30,533 bases of DNA from Falciphora oryzae (lineage: Eukaryota > Ascomycota > Sordariomycetes > Magnaporthales > Magnaporthaceae), in assembly GCA_000733355.1 (NCBI GenBank), contig JNVV01000042.1, forward strand, positions 314,472-345,004, given 5' to 3'. Positions 1 through 11,057 of the stretch are shown here, in pieces; the stretch's first letter is position 1, and the number at the start of each line of letters is the position of its first letter. The notes beneath the pieces were generated by a model. It worked only from the letters and a program-made list of their open reading frames with translations, had not been told where the DNA came from and did not search any database. A program made the position numbers and the translations under genes.

Positions 1-200
1 TTTTTTACCACCTCCTAAAGGGGAAATTCGCTTACAAACCGCTGCCAGGAGTTAAAAATATGCAAATTTATTTATAAAGGTACATTTTCTATTGCAGGCC
101 CCTTGTGACGATCCTCGCTTATTCAAAAAAAAAAAAAAAAAAAAAAAAAAACCGGCAGGGGGGCCAAAAAACCAAAAAACCGATAGTTTAGGACAGGCCC
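1..200. repeat. Right end of a TIR DNA element (copy A), truncated by the window start
   Basis: This segment aligns by eye with 12015-12190, the right end of the element at 11058. It shares the block around CTAAAGGGGAAAT, TTTATAAAGGTACATTTT, CCTTGTGACGATCCTCGCTT and the terminal AAAAAACCAAAAAACC followed by GATAGTTTAGGACAGGCCC. It therefore represents a third copy of the same TIR family. A 27-base poly-A run at 125-151 is an expansion not found in the other copy. The terminus near 200 is imperfect compared with GAACAGCCCC, and the flanking TTT may be a mutated TTA target site. No coding potential is visible. Confidence 0.7.
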
Positions 201-839
201 TTTGTCACGGTGCGATCCCTTGATAAGGACCTCGCACGGTTGTAGTCCCAGCTACAACAACGTTCCTCTTTTGCCTTCGTGGTGCACGTGGTACAACCTT
301 GGTCTTGTCCCGTGACACCCTTAAACTCCTGCAAAGGTGTGACCAGCTTGCGGCGTCGTCCGCCAACTGATTGCGCCTGCTTTTTCGGGCGAAAGGAGTC
401 CGCTAGGGCAGGTGCGATGCGTTATTCACGCGGTGGGAGGGTAAAGGAGCTAGTAACGGCCACGAACTGCTCGAGAATTTAGGGGCGTGCCAGTGTTTTG
501 TACAAGTACTTCTGTCGAGCATCATTTCAGGCGGTATATGGGCCCGTTGGGCCATTTTCGCCACTGTTTAAAGCTGTTCGGACAGTGGACTAGGTGGCTC
601 GGTGTCGTGGAGTTATCACACCAGGGGCCCCGCGTTCGTGCGTCTTCGTGATTAAACTGGGCGTGGTAGCTTCCGAAAAAAAAACACGTCGAGGTGTGTA
701 ACGGGGTTTCTTGCAGCGTCGTCTGCAGGGGCTCCGGGGCTTGATATACAGTGGTGCCAGAGGGTTCAATCACGGAGTGATTGAACTGTTGGATCTTTCG
801 GTCCATGTAGTCGAGTGGGTAAACTCTGGCACACTCCCT
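201..839. other. Repeat-rich spacer, no recognised gene
   Basis: No supportable gene was found. A 94-codon open frame on the minus strand (522-806) runs directly out of the gypsy fragment next to it. Its first residues may be distorted continuation of that reverse transcriptase, but most of it matches nothing I recognise. The stretch is probably decayed transposon sequence between copies A and B. Confidence 0.4.
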
Positions 840-1118
840 TACAAGGTGTTTTCGTAGTACGTGGTTAATTATTTTTTTGGAACGTAGCTGGGGCGTGGGT
901 AAGCCCGAACGGCATTACCAGGTACTCGAACTATCTTTATCGAATCCGAAAAGCCGGTTTCCACTCCTTCCCTTCCCTAATGCGAATTAGGTTGTAAGCT
1001 CCTTTTAAATCCAATGTCGTCAACCACTGTGCTCTTGTAGTAGGTCGCGCAGCTCGTCGATTAATGGTAATGGATAGTAATTTCTAATCGTAATATTATT
1101 TCACGGTTTGTAATTTAA
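840..1118 (-). pseudogene. Decayed Ty3/gypsy reverse transcriptase fragment
   Basis: Reading the minus strand from 1118 downward gives a recognisable Ty3/gypsy reverse transcriptase core with frame breaks. In order, it shows an [19 protein letters not shown] segment, [36 protein letters not shown] and APATFQ. These are the fingers/palm motifs that precede the catalytic YxDD box; the YxDD box itself is not recognisable. Several in-frame stops and at least one frameshift make it non-functional. The match stops exactly where TIR element B begins (1119), and the N-terminal half does not obviously resume after 2223. The sequence differs from the chromovirus at 14853-20785 ([12 protein letters not shown] here against VDIIRAFNRL there), so it belongs to another gypsy family. 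Confidence 0.8.
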
Positions 1119-2223
1119 GGGCTGTTTGATAGTAAATTGTTTTTTTTTTATTTTTTTCATACTATTTTAAAACCCGGCTTGGAAACCGGTTTGCGGATCC
1201 GGGTCAGGGGCTCCCTATCTCTTGTGAAAAGCCTAATAAATATAGCTTTTAGCCCGCCAGAAGTGCTTTTTTGACCAGGCTAACGAATCGCGTAAATGGG
1301 GGCCCTGTAAGCCACGTGTTACCCTTAATCAGGGAGGGTCAGGGAAGGTCAGGGAGGGCGGGGGGGTGGGGACGACTCCGGGGCGTCAAAAGGATCGTAA
1401 AAGTCGGGGGGATCGTCGGCCTCCGGGCCCTCCGACGAGGCTGCCGGGGCTCCCAACGTGATCTGGGTGGCCGGAAGATCCTCTTCTTCCCCGGCAGAGG
1501 TTACAGGAGATGAGGGGGGCAAAGATAGAGCGCGATCCTCGCGTTCCTAGCGCCGGCGCCGGATACGGAGTGTGACGAGCGTGGCGTACAACCCCGCACG
1601 CACCGTCCTAGCACCTTCATAAGTCAGCTTCAGTGACTGTGCAGACAGTCCTGAATCGTACCCTTTTGTGGGTGTGTAGTGCATTGGGAGTGACTTATGC
1701 CGATCGTTACACGGAGGGACAGTTGACGAGGCATGGTAACGAAAGTAGGGTTGGCAGGTAAAAAAAAAAAGGGTTGTAGGTAGTGTAAATAGGGTGGGTT
1801 AATCTTTCTATTACTGTTTTTGTACTTGAACCCGACCTGCCAGAGGCTTCCCCTTATATACTACGAGAATCTTTGGCTTTTGGGCTCTCGAACGAGCCTA
1901 CCGCCGGCCCCAAGGACCCATTGGATCCGCCAGAAAGTAAGCCTATTCAGGCCTGCTTTAACCCTGGATCACAGCGTTGCACAGGTCGTTTTTATTTTTA
2001 GGAATAGCTTCTATTGTAAACGTCCGTGCCTTTTGCTTTATAGAAAGACGTTCCCTGTATCCCCTGGATGCGATCCCACCGAAAATCAGGCCTAAATATA
2101 CATGAACGGGCACAGGGCCACCCCGGACGTTGTCTCCACGTAGAGAACTAAGCTTAAATAAGGTCAAAAAACCGACTGGGGGTCAAAAAAAAACTGAAAA
2201 CCGTTTACTATCAAACAGTCCCC
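1119..2223. mobile_element. Non-autonomous TIR element (copy B), PIF/Harbinger-like
   Basis: The left end reads GGGCTGTTTGATAGTAAA. The reverse complement of the right end reads GGGGACTGTTTGATAGTAAA, giving imperfect terminal inverted repeats. The flanks are TAA (1116-1118) and TAT (2224-2226), close to the TWA target site of PIF/Harbinger elements. The subterminal region (ACCGGTTTGCGGATCCG, then a CCCGCCAGAAGT block) matches the left end of the element at 11058, so both belong to one family. No transposase is encoded; open frames inside are short and unrecognised. Assignment to PIF/Harbinger rests on the target site and the GGGGCTGTT-type termini only. Confidence 0.65.
1332..1371 (+). other. 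G-run cluster with G-quadruplex potential
   Basis: Inside TIR element B, tandem AGGGAGGGTC / AGGGAAGGTC units are followed by GGGAGGGCGGGGGGGTGGGG. At least six G3+ runs fall within 40 nt on the plus strand, which satisfies the usual four-run quadruplex pattern. This is a sequence observation; folding is not shown. Confidence 0.6.
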
Positions 2224-5200
2224 TATTCACTTCGCTACCAAACTTTCCGCTCGAGAACCTCTTGGTTGTCAGCCAATAGCGGCGCTTCCCGAGCCTCGAA
2301 GATTCTGTCCAAGTCCAAAAGTAAGTCATCCTGCGCTTTCGTATTGCAGTTACTCAGCAACTGTCCGCTCAGTTCTTGCAGCTGGCAAGGTGGCCGGATT
2401 ATCGGGTCGACGGATGACAAACATAGGATGGTCACCTGCCTGGGGTGTAAGTCCGCCTGCCAATGGTGAAAAGAATACACACCGGGTTATCTTCCTAGCT
2501 GGACCAGAATAGGCCTTGCCAGGATGACATACATGGATGTGAGCAATGTTCGCACGATTCGAATGCCGGTTCCCATGCTCATTACTGCTCGTAACTGCGT
2601 ACCACCTAAGTCGCTCACCGCTGCTTTGCGCTCTTGGTAAGATGCACCATCTTTCAGCCCTAAGGAGGCGGGGTGTCTTCAAACGGGTGGGTGACTGACC
2701 AGCTAAGATGGCAAGATGGGGTTTGTCTTGTCGCCATAGGTCCAAAAGCGGAACACTCACGCACGGCGGAGCCTCGCCACGAAGTTCCCGCGAGCGCCTT
2801 AACTTTTGAGATTGAAATTGGTGATCTCAGCCGAGAATGCTCACATCCCCTCCGATATTGTAGAGAACCTGGCAAACTCGCGTCCCCATTGTGCACGTTC
2901 TGCTCTCTTCCAACTCGCTCATTACCCTCCGGTGGGGGGCGCAACTCGAACGAGGGCCCACGCTAATTCTGGTTCTATCGGCTCAGCGGGCCTTGCTGTG
3001 CCATGGGAGTGCATGGTCGGCTGCTTGCCGGTTGGACAGCCGACCAAGCTGCAAGATGCAGTGTGCACTGACTATTACCTGGACCCGGAAATATACTGTG
3101 TTGCTTCGGTTCCATGGACCTGGCGCGGCGGTATCACGGGTGTCGTTACGCCCCCTGGGTTTGGTCGATCATTCGCCTGGGTGCAAACCCGTCGCGTACC
3201 TACATGGGCTTAAGCGAGGCAGGGTCTCCAGCGGCATTGTTTTATTGCATTGACCAACAGCAGCACGGCATCATCATTTCTCCCTTCGAGAGATTAATTG
3301 AGCCGAAATGGCCGACGCTGCGGTTCGGGTGGCTATTGTTGGCCGCGGTCAGCAGAGAATCCGTCTCAGCCGATTGGGAGCTTCCGGGCGAAGGTGCATG
3401 GAGCCTGGTGCAAGTTGCAGCGGGGATGCGACACAGCGATTGAGGGAAACGACTGTCCAGGCGGTCAATACCTCAACTGCCAGGCAACCGAAAGTTCGTC
3501 CACCTCCGTAGTCGCCCGTCGAGTCCTTTCTAGCCGATTTCTAGCGGAGCTGCCATAATAGCGGCCACGATGGAAAGCAAACATAGGGAGCTGAGGCGTG
3601 CTGTGACGTCGTGTTTGGCTGTTGCTCCACTGGCCCACTCGACTCGTGCTGCTTTTTGGGGATCCCCCGTGGGGTTCTTCTTGGGCGGCAGCGTCCGCCG
3701 GAGCTTGTTTCCCCACCAAAACGGAAGTCCAGCCATCGCGCTCCTTCGCGCCATCAATCTCCCCGACGCAGTGGGTGCTGTTGGTCGCAGATGATCTCTC
3801 CCTCCCATGCATCAATCGCCTCCGTGTTGGAATTCTGCCTAATATCTCATCCGATTGAACGGCGCCGAGACAAATAGATGGCACACAGAAGCTCACAATG
3901 GAGTTGCGGACCAACAACCGCCAACACCCAACCTCCCGCAAGTAACCGCGCGCCGCTCTCCAGTTCGTTGGCACGAGAAGGACTGAGAAGAGATTGGCAC
4001 TACCAAGCGATGGCCGTGCGCTGCGATGCCGATCCTCCATCCCGTGGCCTCCATCTCGCTGCAGGAGTGGCTCCGTGGGTCGTCTTGAGGACGCGCGCGC
4101 ACCACACAGAGCTGCGGACATATCCGCAGCGTGCTAATTCTGGAACCTCAGTCCGCTTTGCGTCTCTCGGCTAAAGGCCTCGCCTCACGCACAGCAGAGG
4201 GGAGCCCTGACCGACACGAATAATTCTCGCAACAAGGAAAACACAGACGTCCCCATGCGTCCAGCACCACGGGACTCGCAGTCACCACGGACTTTTCTGG
4301 GACACGGCGGGACCCTTGAACGAAGCCCCCGAGAAGCTCCATTGTCCAATTGCGCGTGCAGGCCTGCAGTGTTCGAGTCTCCTTGGCGCCCACATTGTCC
4401 CTGTGACTGCTTGGCGTGGCCCAAATCTACCATACCGCAGCGCCGATCATGAGGGCGGCCAGCCAGTGGCCTGGAAAAGACAGCTTGACACGCAGCCAGG
4501 AAATGAACAAGGTTGGTGGAGTGCAACCCACCGATGCTGACAGGGGCAAAAGGAGTTGCGACAGGGCAGTCCGAACCGGAAAAAAACAAGTAGTGGCGGT
4601 GATTGCTACAAGCTGCCAACGCCAGGATCCAACTCCCTTCACGCACTCTCCTTGATTCACCGATGTTTCGTGCCACCGTCACGATTGACACTGCCTTGCA
4701 GACCGGGACGGCTTCATTGACAGCTGGGTAGCTAGGCACAGGGCTATGATGGGGTACGTACACTGCGCGACGGGGTTCGCACCGACAGTCCGGGCCTTGT
4801 TTGGCTGTGCCCGGGGTGAACCCCTCCTGTCCGCGTGGCAGTTTCTGCAGTCGGGCCCGATACTAATCCCCTTTCTCTCACCCATGAGCTCCAGATCCTT
4901 TTATGGCAGCCAAATTTTACCGGACCAACACTCCAGAGTGGAGGAAGCCGGATCCGGCCGCAGTCATCAGACCCCGATCGCAGGAGAAGCGGCGTTGATT
5001 GCACCCACACCCTCTTGGCCAAGTCCATCCGAATTCTCGGGCCAATCGCTGAGCTGCGCCCTCACGTCCTCCTCCCAGCCAAGATTTCTACGAGGCCCGA
5101 TCAGAGGTGCCGTTCTTCGAGCATAAGCCCGGCTGGCCGCCGGCAGTGTCAACGCTGTACTGCTATAACTGAATTCCGGCTTCTCCCCTTATATCACGTC

Positions 5201-5439
5201 TCCCTGCGCGCCCATGCCTGCACAAATCCGGTTTTGGATCCCCTTGGGACCGGCTGGGTGACGGCCGCCGACGAACCATCAATTGCACGCTGGCGACCGG
5301 CCAACAGCAGGAGACGTCTCACACAGAAAGACAAAGCACGCAACGCGACCGCAGCCCTACCAACGCACTGCCCTCGGCGCCAACTACGATCTCGCGGTGT
5401 CCAGCGAGGCCCGGGCCTCTGGGCTTGCCGTAGCACAGG
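2224..5439. other. Long stretch with no recognised gene
   Basis: Open frames here reach at most about 244 codons (4835-5569 plus) and 218 codons (3465-4121 minus). They overlap on both strands, are rich in Arg/Ser/Pro, and contain no motif or family signature I know. They look like chance frames in GC-rich DNA. The final few hundred bases are the presumed promoter and 5' leader of the receptor gene starting at 5440. A small orphan gene cannot be excluded. Confidence 0.5.
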
Positions 5440-7396
5440 ATGGATCCAATACTGCATCTCCTGGTTCGCGCGGCAAACGTTGACCACATCGACGATAACG
5501 AGCCGCTTCCGCCAGATATTGCGGCCCAGGACAAAGGACCAGGCATCATCGTCACACTCCTGTCCCTGACATCCATCACGACACTGTTCGTCATCGCGCG
5601 CCTGTACACTAGGGCGCGTGTGCTGCGCGCCGCACACCTCGACGACTGGCTCATCATTGTCTCCATGGCTTGCACCTGGGTCGCCGCCGGCTTCTCTGTC
5701 GTAGCCAACCTTAAGGGAGCCGGCCGACACGTGCGCACGCTTACGCAGCAGGAGCTGCACGACGCAATCTTCTTTGTCATGACTGGCTTCGTGCCTAGCC
5801 TGCTGTCGTTCGCCTTCCCCAAGCTCGCCATCGTGGCGCTTCTAACACGTCTCATGAACCCGAGCCGTCTTCACAGAAGATTTCTGTGGGGCCTCGCCGG
5901 CTCGTGCTTCGTGGTGTTGTGCACAAACATCGTCGTCGAGTTCGCGCAGTGCAACCCAGTCTCGGCCCTGTGGGACAAAAGCATCAAAAAGGAGGACAAG
6001 AACTGCTGGGACTCCCGGGTGAACCTGTACACTGCGTACTTTGCTGGAGGTAAGCATGGCCTATGAGAGCAAACCACGCGCCGCTTCCGCGTGGCTTTCG
6101 CGTGGCACCACTGACACATCAACCTCGAAGCCTACTCCGCTTTCGTCGACATGTACCTTGCCGTCTACCCAACCATCGTTCTTTTCAGGCTTCAAAGTTT
6201 GTCATGGCGGAAGAAAGCAGCGCTAAGTACAGCGCTTGGTCTTGGCGTCTTGTAAGTTAACATACCCTCCACTCTCGACCCCCACGGCGTTTTCTAACCG
6301 TTCCCGTGTATCTTGGACCACAGCGCCGCCATTGTCGCCATCTACAAGTGCACTTTCCTGCCAGCACTGGGAAGCAAAGATTATACGTGTAAGATCCGCT
6401 TCTACGACACAATGAAGGACTGATGGACGGACATTGATACCGACCCGGCGCCCATAGATGACACGGCGGAACTTGTCGCTTGGACAAAGTAGGTCCACTC
6501 AACTCCTTGCTGTACACCATTGGGACACTGACACGCAAGCCAGCGTCGAGAGCAATACTCTAATCATGGCAACCTGCATCCCCGTCCTCCGACCCCTCGT
6601 TGATCGGATTTTCGGCCGACACTTCCTCGCCGGTCGGAGCGATCCAAGCCGCCCGGACTACGGAGGTGGCTATCAAGCCCACCATGGCGATAAGGCTTAT
6701 CATCTCGGTCGCTCGGGTGCTCGACACTCTTGGAATACGGGGTCTCCGACTACTGCCGACGATCTCGAGCTGGCCATCAGCCCGGTGCACCTGAAGCGCA
6801 AGAGCAGCGTCCGCTCTACTGCCGTGACTGTCGCCTCCGAGCGCAGGCAGACTTCCTCAGCTGCCGCACACTACTACGCCGCCGCCATCAAGAACCCGAA
6901 ACGACTCGTCAAGCGTAGCGACACCGCTCCAGAAATGCGCAACGCAGACTTGGGCACCAAAGTCTCCAACAGGTCGGCGAGTCAGGAGAGTATACTACAG
7001 CTCGGCAGGGCCATGACGACTCCGGTGACGACTGTCGCGCTAGGCCCGGGCCTCCACCAGCACCAGCACAAGGGATCTGGCGGAGCTAGAGTGCTGACTA
7101 TAACCAGCCAGGCAGGCGTGGGCGTCATCCCAAGGGCTGGGAGCACGATGGGCAACGGCGACCATAGGGCGAACAGCGTGGTGCTTCCCATAATAACGCC
7201 TCCCAGAGGCCAGATCGTGCGGACCGACATTGTCACGGTGAGCTACGACGACGCGAGGTCGTCGAGGAGCGAGGGTGATGGTGGCCACTCGCCACCCGAT
7301 GACACCAGCATCGTCGGCGGCTGTGGTCGGAGGAGCAGCAGCGATGCTGCAAGGAATGACGGTAGGCTTTGGTGGGCAAGGAGTCCAAATGTTTGA
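5440..7396 (+). CDS. PTH11/SAT4-type rhodopsin-domain integral membrane protein
   Basis: Five exons are proposed: 5440-6049, 6131-6251, 6324-6388, 6458-6488 and 6544-7396, giving 559 aa. All introns are GT-AG (GTAAGC, GTAAGT, GTAAGA, GTAGGT donors); introns 1 and 4 carry ACTGAC branch sites. The phases fit and rebuild the family pattern: LDDWLIIVSM (about 67-76), an FPKLAIVALL helix (126-135), QCNPVSALWD (170-179), AYSAFVDMYLAVYPTI (204-219), SKDYTYDTAELVAWTNVE across exons 3-5, then IPVLRPL (288-294). Seven hydrophobic helices span about 36-293. A polar tail of about 265 residues, rich in Ser, Thr and Arg, follows and is probably cytosolic. No cysteine-rich CFEM domain precedes the helices. 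The family includes PTH11-like GPCR-type sensors of surface or chemical cues in plant pathogens. Ligand and role are unknown. The gene converges on the DUF8021 gene with a 176-bp gap. The 31-nt fourth exon is unusual but is supported by motif continuity. Confidence 0.88.
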
Positions 7397-7572
7397 GCTC
7401 GGTAGCTACACAGTCGGATCCCAGCGGTATTCTGCAGACGGTCTCTTTTCTTTGTAAATACTAGCCCGGCGTTTCCTCGAAGGAAAATTTTATCTTCTGC
7501 TTGTGTTATATCACACGTCGCCACGGCCCCTGGTTCTTCTTCCATCCCCGTCACTGCCGGTGAGCCCCCTTC

Positions 7573-8373
7573 CTAATCCCGCCCGGTCACTGTGATGGTG
7601 TGGACAAAGCGCAACTTGCCCTTCTCGACCCGGAACTCGTGGCTGTCGGGCGACCCGCCAAAGGTCAAGAAGATGCTGACGGTCCCCAGCACCTCGTCGA
7701 TGACGTAGCGTCTATTGGTGAGGGCGACGCCGCTGGGGACGCCCACGTTGCACGAGTCGGTCGGCAGCCCCCGGCCCGTGTAGACGCCGCCCTCGAGGCG
7801 CTGGCACGGCGTGCCCCACGGCACCTTGACGCTCTTGTCGTTGAACAGGTCGCAGTACGCGTCGCCCGCGGCCTTGATCGCGGCGCGCGAGTCCCGCTGC
7901 GCCTCGGGGATGGGGTCCCACTTCTCGCGGCTCGAGTAGTAGAGCGTGCCGGTCGCGTTGAACAGCCAGTCGCCCTTGTCCGTGACCAGGGTCTCGATCT
8001 TGGCCGGCGCGGCCGCTGCCGCGCCGCCGGGGGCCGCCCAGTGGATCTGCGAGCCGATGACGTAGGGGTGCGCCGGGTCGGTCACGATGACCTCGGTGTA
8101 GGTCGCGCAGGCGGTCGTGTCGAGGATGCTGCGGGTAAAGTCGATCTTGAGCGGCTTGGAGAGGATGGGCTGCCGCGCGGCCGGCTTGAAGTTCTCGGTG
8201 TAGTTGGACGCGGCGGGCAGGGCGGTTGCGAAGGAGGCGTCGCCGGCCCGCTGCGCCGCGACGTAGCTGTCGGCCGCGGCCTGGAGGTACTCGCGCGTGC
8301 AGTCTGCCGCTACGGCATGGTGCGGGGCCAGCGTGGCCAGCAGGATGCCGGTGTGGCGGAGGAGGCGCAGCAT
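7573..8373 (-). CDS. Secreted DUF8021 domain protein
   Basis: A single exon of 266 aa. The N-terminus is a signal peptide (hydrophobic ILLATLAPHHAVAA, likely cut before about Asp24-Cys25), followed by CTREYLQAAADSYVAAQ. The body carries features I recognise from the fungal DUF8021 family: SKPLKIDFTRSILDTT, YTEVIVTDPAHPYVIG, DKGDWLFNATGTLYY, GDAYCDLFNDKSVKVPWGT, then CQRLEGGVYTGRGLPTDSCN and a C-terminal HEFRVEKGKLRFVHT. Cysteines near residues 25, 88, 176, 192 and 210 could form disulfides, consistent with secretion. An alanine/proline-rich insert (GGAAAAAPAK) sits in the middle. Function is not established for the family; a cystatin/SnoaL-like fold is sometimes suggested, and I cannot confirm it here. 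Length and ends match the family, so the gene looks intact. It is transcribed toward the receptor gene. GC content is high and no RIP-like damage is seen. Confidence 0.9.
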   Translation of the reverse strand: MLRLLRHTGILLATLAPHHAVAADCTREYLQAAADSYVAAQRAGDASFATALPAASNYTENFKPAARQPILSKPLKIDFTRSILDTTACATYTEVIVTDPAHPYVIGSQIHWAAPGGAAAAAPAKIETLVTDKGDWLFNATGTLYYSSREKWDPIPEAQRDSRAAIKAAGDAYCDLFNDKSVKVPWGTPCQRLEGGVYTGRGLPTDSCNVGVPSGVALTNRRYVIDEVLGTVSIFLTFGGSPDSHEFRVEKGKLRFVHTITVTGRD

Positions 8374-9517
8374 CGCGTCGCTCAGGGGTCAGTCGTTACT
8401 CCGCTGAGGAAGTTATGGGAAGATCAAGTCGAGGAGCGTGCCGCCGTATCGGCAAGGATTGTTGGTATGGGAGGACCTTGGATATGGCACCCGTCAGCAA
8501 TTTGTATCTCTCCTTGGCAGGACTGGTGACCACTGTCCATCGAAGGGGACGGCATTGACATCTAAATACACATGTCTAGATCGCCTTGGGGGGTGGGCTA
8601 GGAGAATGCCGAGTGGTTTTCGAGCAATATCGACATCTAGATGGCTTCTGGTGCGGGGCACCTCCGGCAGTGGCCGCTCTCGGCAGTTGTCTTGCGAAAA
8701 GAAGATTGGGGTGACGAAGATCTCGGCGACAGATACGAATACCCCTGCAGATGTTTTCGTGTAGAACGCCGCTCGGGCAGGCATTCAATCTAGACATGCA
8801 CATTGTGCCGCCATCTGTCGATTTAGCCAAGCAGTCCCCGCTCGGCTATGGTTCCGGATTCGCGGCGAGATTCTGCTCTCGCTGATGCGGCGCGGCTGGT
8901 ATTAGGACAGTCGGAGCAGCACAATTCCCGTGCCCGGTTGCTATGCTTCTGCTACTGATGCCGCTGTGGCGCAACCTATCTTTGCCCGTTGTTATGTCGT
9001 AGTGAGCGGACTAGTCGTAGCCGCCGTGATCGTATGGTTTTGAGTGTTATGAGTACAGATGATGATTTCTGAGCTGCTGGGGCCCGGTGTACTCATGGCA
9101 GTGAGCCACCCGAGTAAGAAACTTCCACCAGTTACCACAGTAACTTGAATATTCTCGACAGGGAAGCTCACGCAAAGTGGTGTTCTCTTGTCTGTAGTAT
9201 CGAGCTGATCTTTCTTGATAGCTGTGTGAAATGCATACCTGCGCTGGAACGTCCTCTGCTCCCAGCCGGGTTTGGCTGATTAACAAGTGACGGATGAGTA
9301 GAGAGCGCCGAAGTGATTGGCTAACGTATCGCTTCTGGGAGGGCAATGGAGAGTAACTAGTTACAAGCAATGACTGAGTTGGAGGATGCTATCCTGCTTT
9401 TATTTAACCCTTTTCACGCCGTTGGATATCTCCCGGGTTGACTACCTATGCTACCGGCGACTGCAGCAAAGCAGAAGGGCATGTGGTAACAACCTCCCTC
9501 GGGTCTTCTGGGAAGCA
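8374..9517. other. Intergenic region between divergent genes
   Basis: This 1.1-kb spacer separates the divergently transcribed DUF8021 gene and the orphan gene at 9518, so it should hold both promoters. No convincing coding region, tRNA or repeat was found. Short open frames on both strands (for example 9047-9370 minus) have no recognisable features. Confidence 0.5.
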
Positions 9518-10529
9518 ATGGCATCGGCTCGACCTCAACTTTTTGATCCTGCGGTGGTGGAATATGGGAGGCGGATAGCGCAGAGACCTGAGGCTGCTAT
9601 TACTGCCCAGGACAAGTAGATCCATCTGTCCTCCGGCTCCGAGGAAAATCAGGCACACCACGGAGAGAAAATCTAACTTTGGGAACCACCCTAGGCCCTT
9701 CCCCGACATATCAGCCCTTGGATTCTACATGGACCCTCCCGGCCGCAAGGCCGTTGTTAAATTCGGGCGCCGTGGCCAGCACATTCTCCAAGGCCTCCCG
9801 ACGACGTATGGCCTGACGCCTGGCGCGCAATGGGACACTTCTTCGATGACCTATTTCGTGTATGGTGTCCTCAACACCTCACACGAAGCCGGCACGGGGA
9901 ATCTCATGGTGAAAATGATGAACTCGGCCATGTTCGCCGGAGCGCATCTGGGCGTGAGGATGTCCGACCTGATCGCCTTTACCTGGGCGCACGCGCGGGG
10001 CAACGAGGGCCAGCTCCCGCGGAAGCCCCTCAAGCTTCTGGTGTTCGAGGACGTCCTTGCAGTCACTCAAGAGTCGAGCCAGGGCCTGGTGCTGAGCACT
10101 GCAGATGCCATCGACAGCGCCTTCGACATGCTGCCGGGCGCCGACGGCCTCGCGCCGTGCCCCAGGACCGAGCGGCTGACGCTGCGCCGCGACGCCGACA
10201 GCCGGCTCGAAAGGCAAGTGTTCCACTTCATGTCGGCCCAGCCGCACATTGCCCGGGTTCACATGATGCTGGCCGACTACCCGCAGCTGTTCCGGTACCA
10301 TAGGATCGAGAAGATACATCTGATGCACTGGGAGTACCCTCCTCCTGAAGGAAACGAAGTTGGCTCGGTTTCTCTGGGCCGGAACATCGCCCTCGAGCTG
10401 GGCCCGATCGAGGCGGGCATCGCGCCGTCTCAGTGCGTGTCGGCTGCTCTCGTGGCGCTGCCGAGCCGCCCTGGCCCGCCCCCCAGACCAGACTGGGAAT
10501 CGGCGGAAGGCTATACGTTTTCGTACTGA
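9518..10529 (+). CDS. Hypothetical protein of unknown family, two exons
   Basis: Proposed exons are 9518-9615 and 9695-10529, giving 310 aa. The intron begins GTAGAT, has a CTAAC branch-like site (TCTAACTTTG) and ends CCCTAG. Splicing joins ITAQDK to PFPDISALGFYMDPPGRK in one frame, so the usual ATG-to-stop frame starting at 9729 is probably 5'-truncated. The protein begins MASARPQLFDPAVVEYGRR, lacks a signal peptide and clear membrane helices, and looks cytosolic or nuclear. Notable stretches are TWAHARGNEG, KPLKLLVFEDVLAV, SADAIDSAFDML-like text, and YHRIEKIHLMHWEYPPPEG. I do not recognise a family. The start could lie upstream in the same frame (9386), but ATG 9518 has the more protein-like sequence after it. 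Expression and function are unknown. Confidence 0.6.
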
Positions 10530-11057
10530 AAACGCAACGGTTGTACCCATGGCCTTCCGGCCTGGCACCAGATACCCCGTGGGTGCCTTTAGTATGAGAA
10601 GAAGGAGCGCTTTGCAGCGAGGTCATGAAATCCGATGTTTCTCCTCTCATTATGGGCAACTTGGTTAGGTATCGATTGATAGTAATACTGCGCGGACGAT
10701 TTACCCTTTGTTGAATGATCGTCTATGTGCTTCCAAAAGCGGCAACCCCGCGGCCACCTAACTCCTTCATGAGGTATTGAGTTCTAGCGCATAGCTTGCT
10801 GCTTCTGGGCGCGGCGGCGGATATCGAGGGGAAACAAAAATAATAATACAAAAACTAAATCTGGCCCCGCGCCACCGACAACACAGGGTCGTCAACTCGC
10901 CCAGCTGGCCGTGCAGCCTTTTGCATAGGAGGTCTATAGGTAGGTACCTACCTAGGCAGGGGCGTGGATGGAACAGGTAGAATCGCATGGAGGTTGGTTG
11001 ATTCCCCGGAATGGATCGGGGTTCAGGGCTGCTGGGGGTGTTGACCTGCTAAAATTA
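10530..11057. other. Intergenic region with an 18-bp perfect palindrome
   Basis: No gene was recognised. At 10937-10954 lies the perfect palindrome TAGGTAGGTACCTACCTA. Short TACCTA/TAGGTA palindromes of this type are scattered in fungal intergenic DNA, and a related string (CCTAGGTAGATACCTAC) occurs at about 12487-12503. The region ends at the TTA target site of TIR element C. Confidence 0.5.

Noticed and set aside
3465..4121. 218-codon minus-strand frame
   Set aside because: It overlaps other frames on both strands, is Arg/Ser-rich, has no recognisable motif or promoter context, and looks like chance coding in GC-rich DNA.
4835..5569. 244-codon plus-strand frame before the receptor gene
   Set aside because: It runs through the receptor start in another frame, shows no domain, and the receptor frame is clearly the real one.
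7600..8529. 309-codon plus-strand frame opposite the DUF8021 gene
   Set aside because: It is the antisense shadow of a well-supported gene; its sequence is a repetitive Arg/Val/Gly-rich string.
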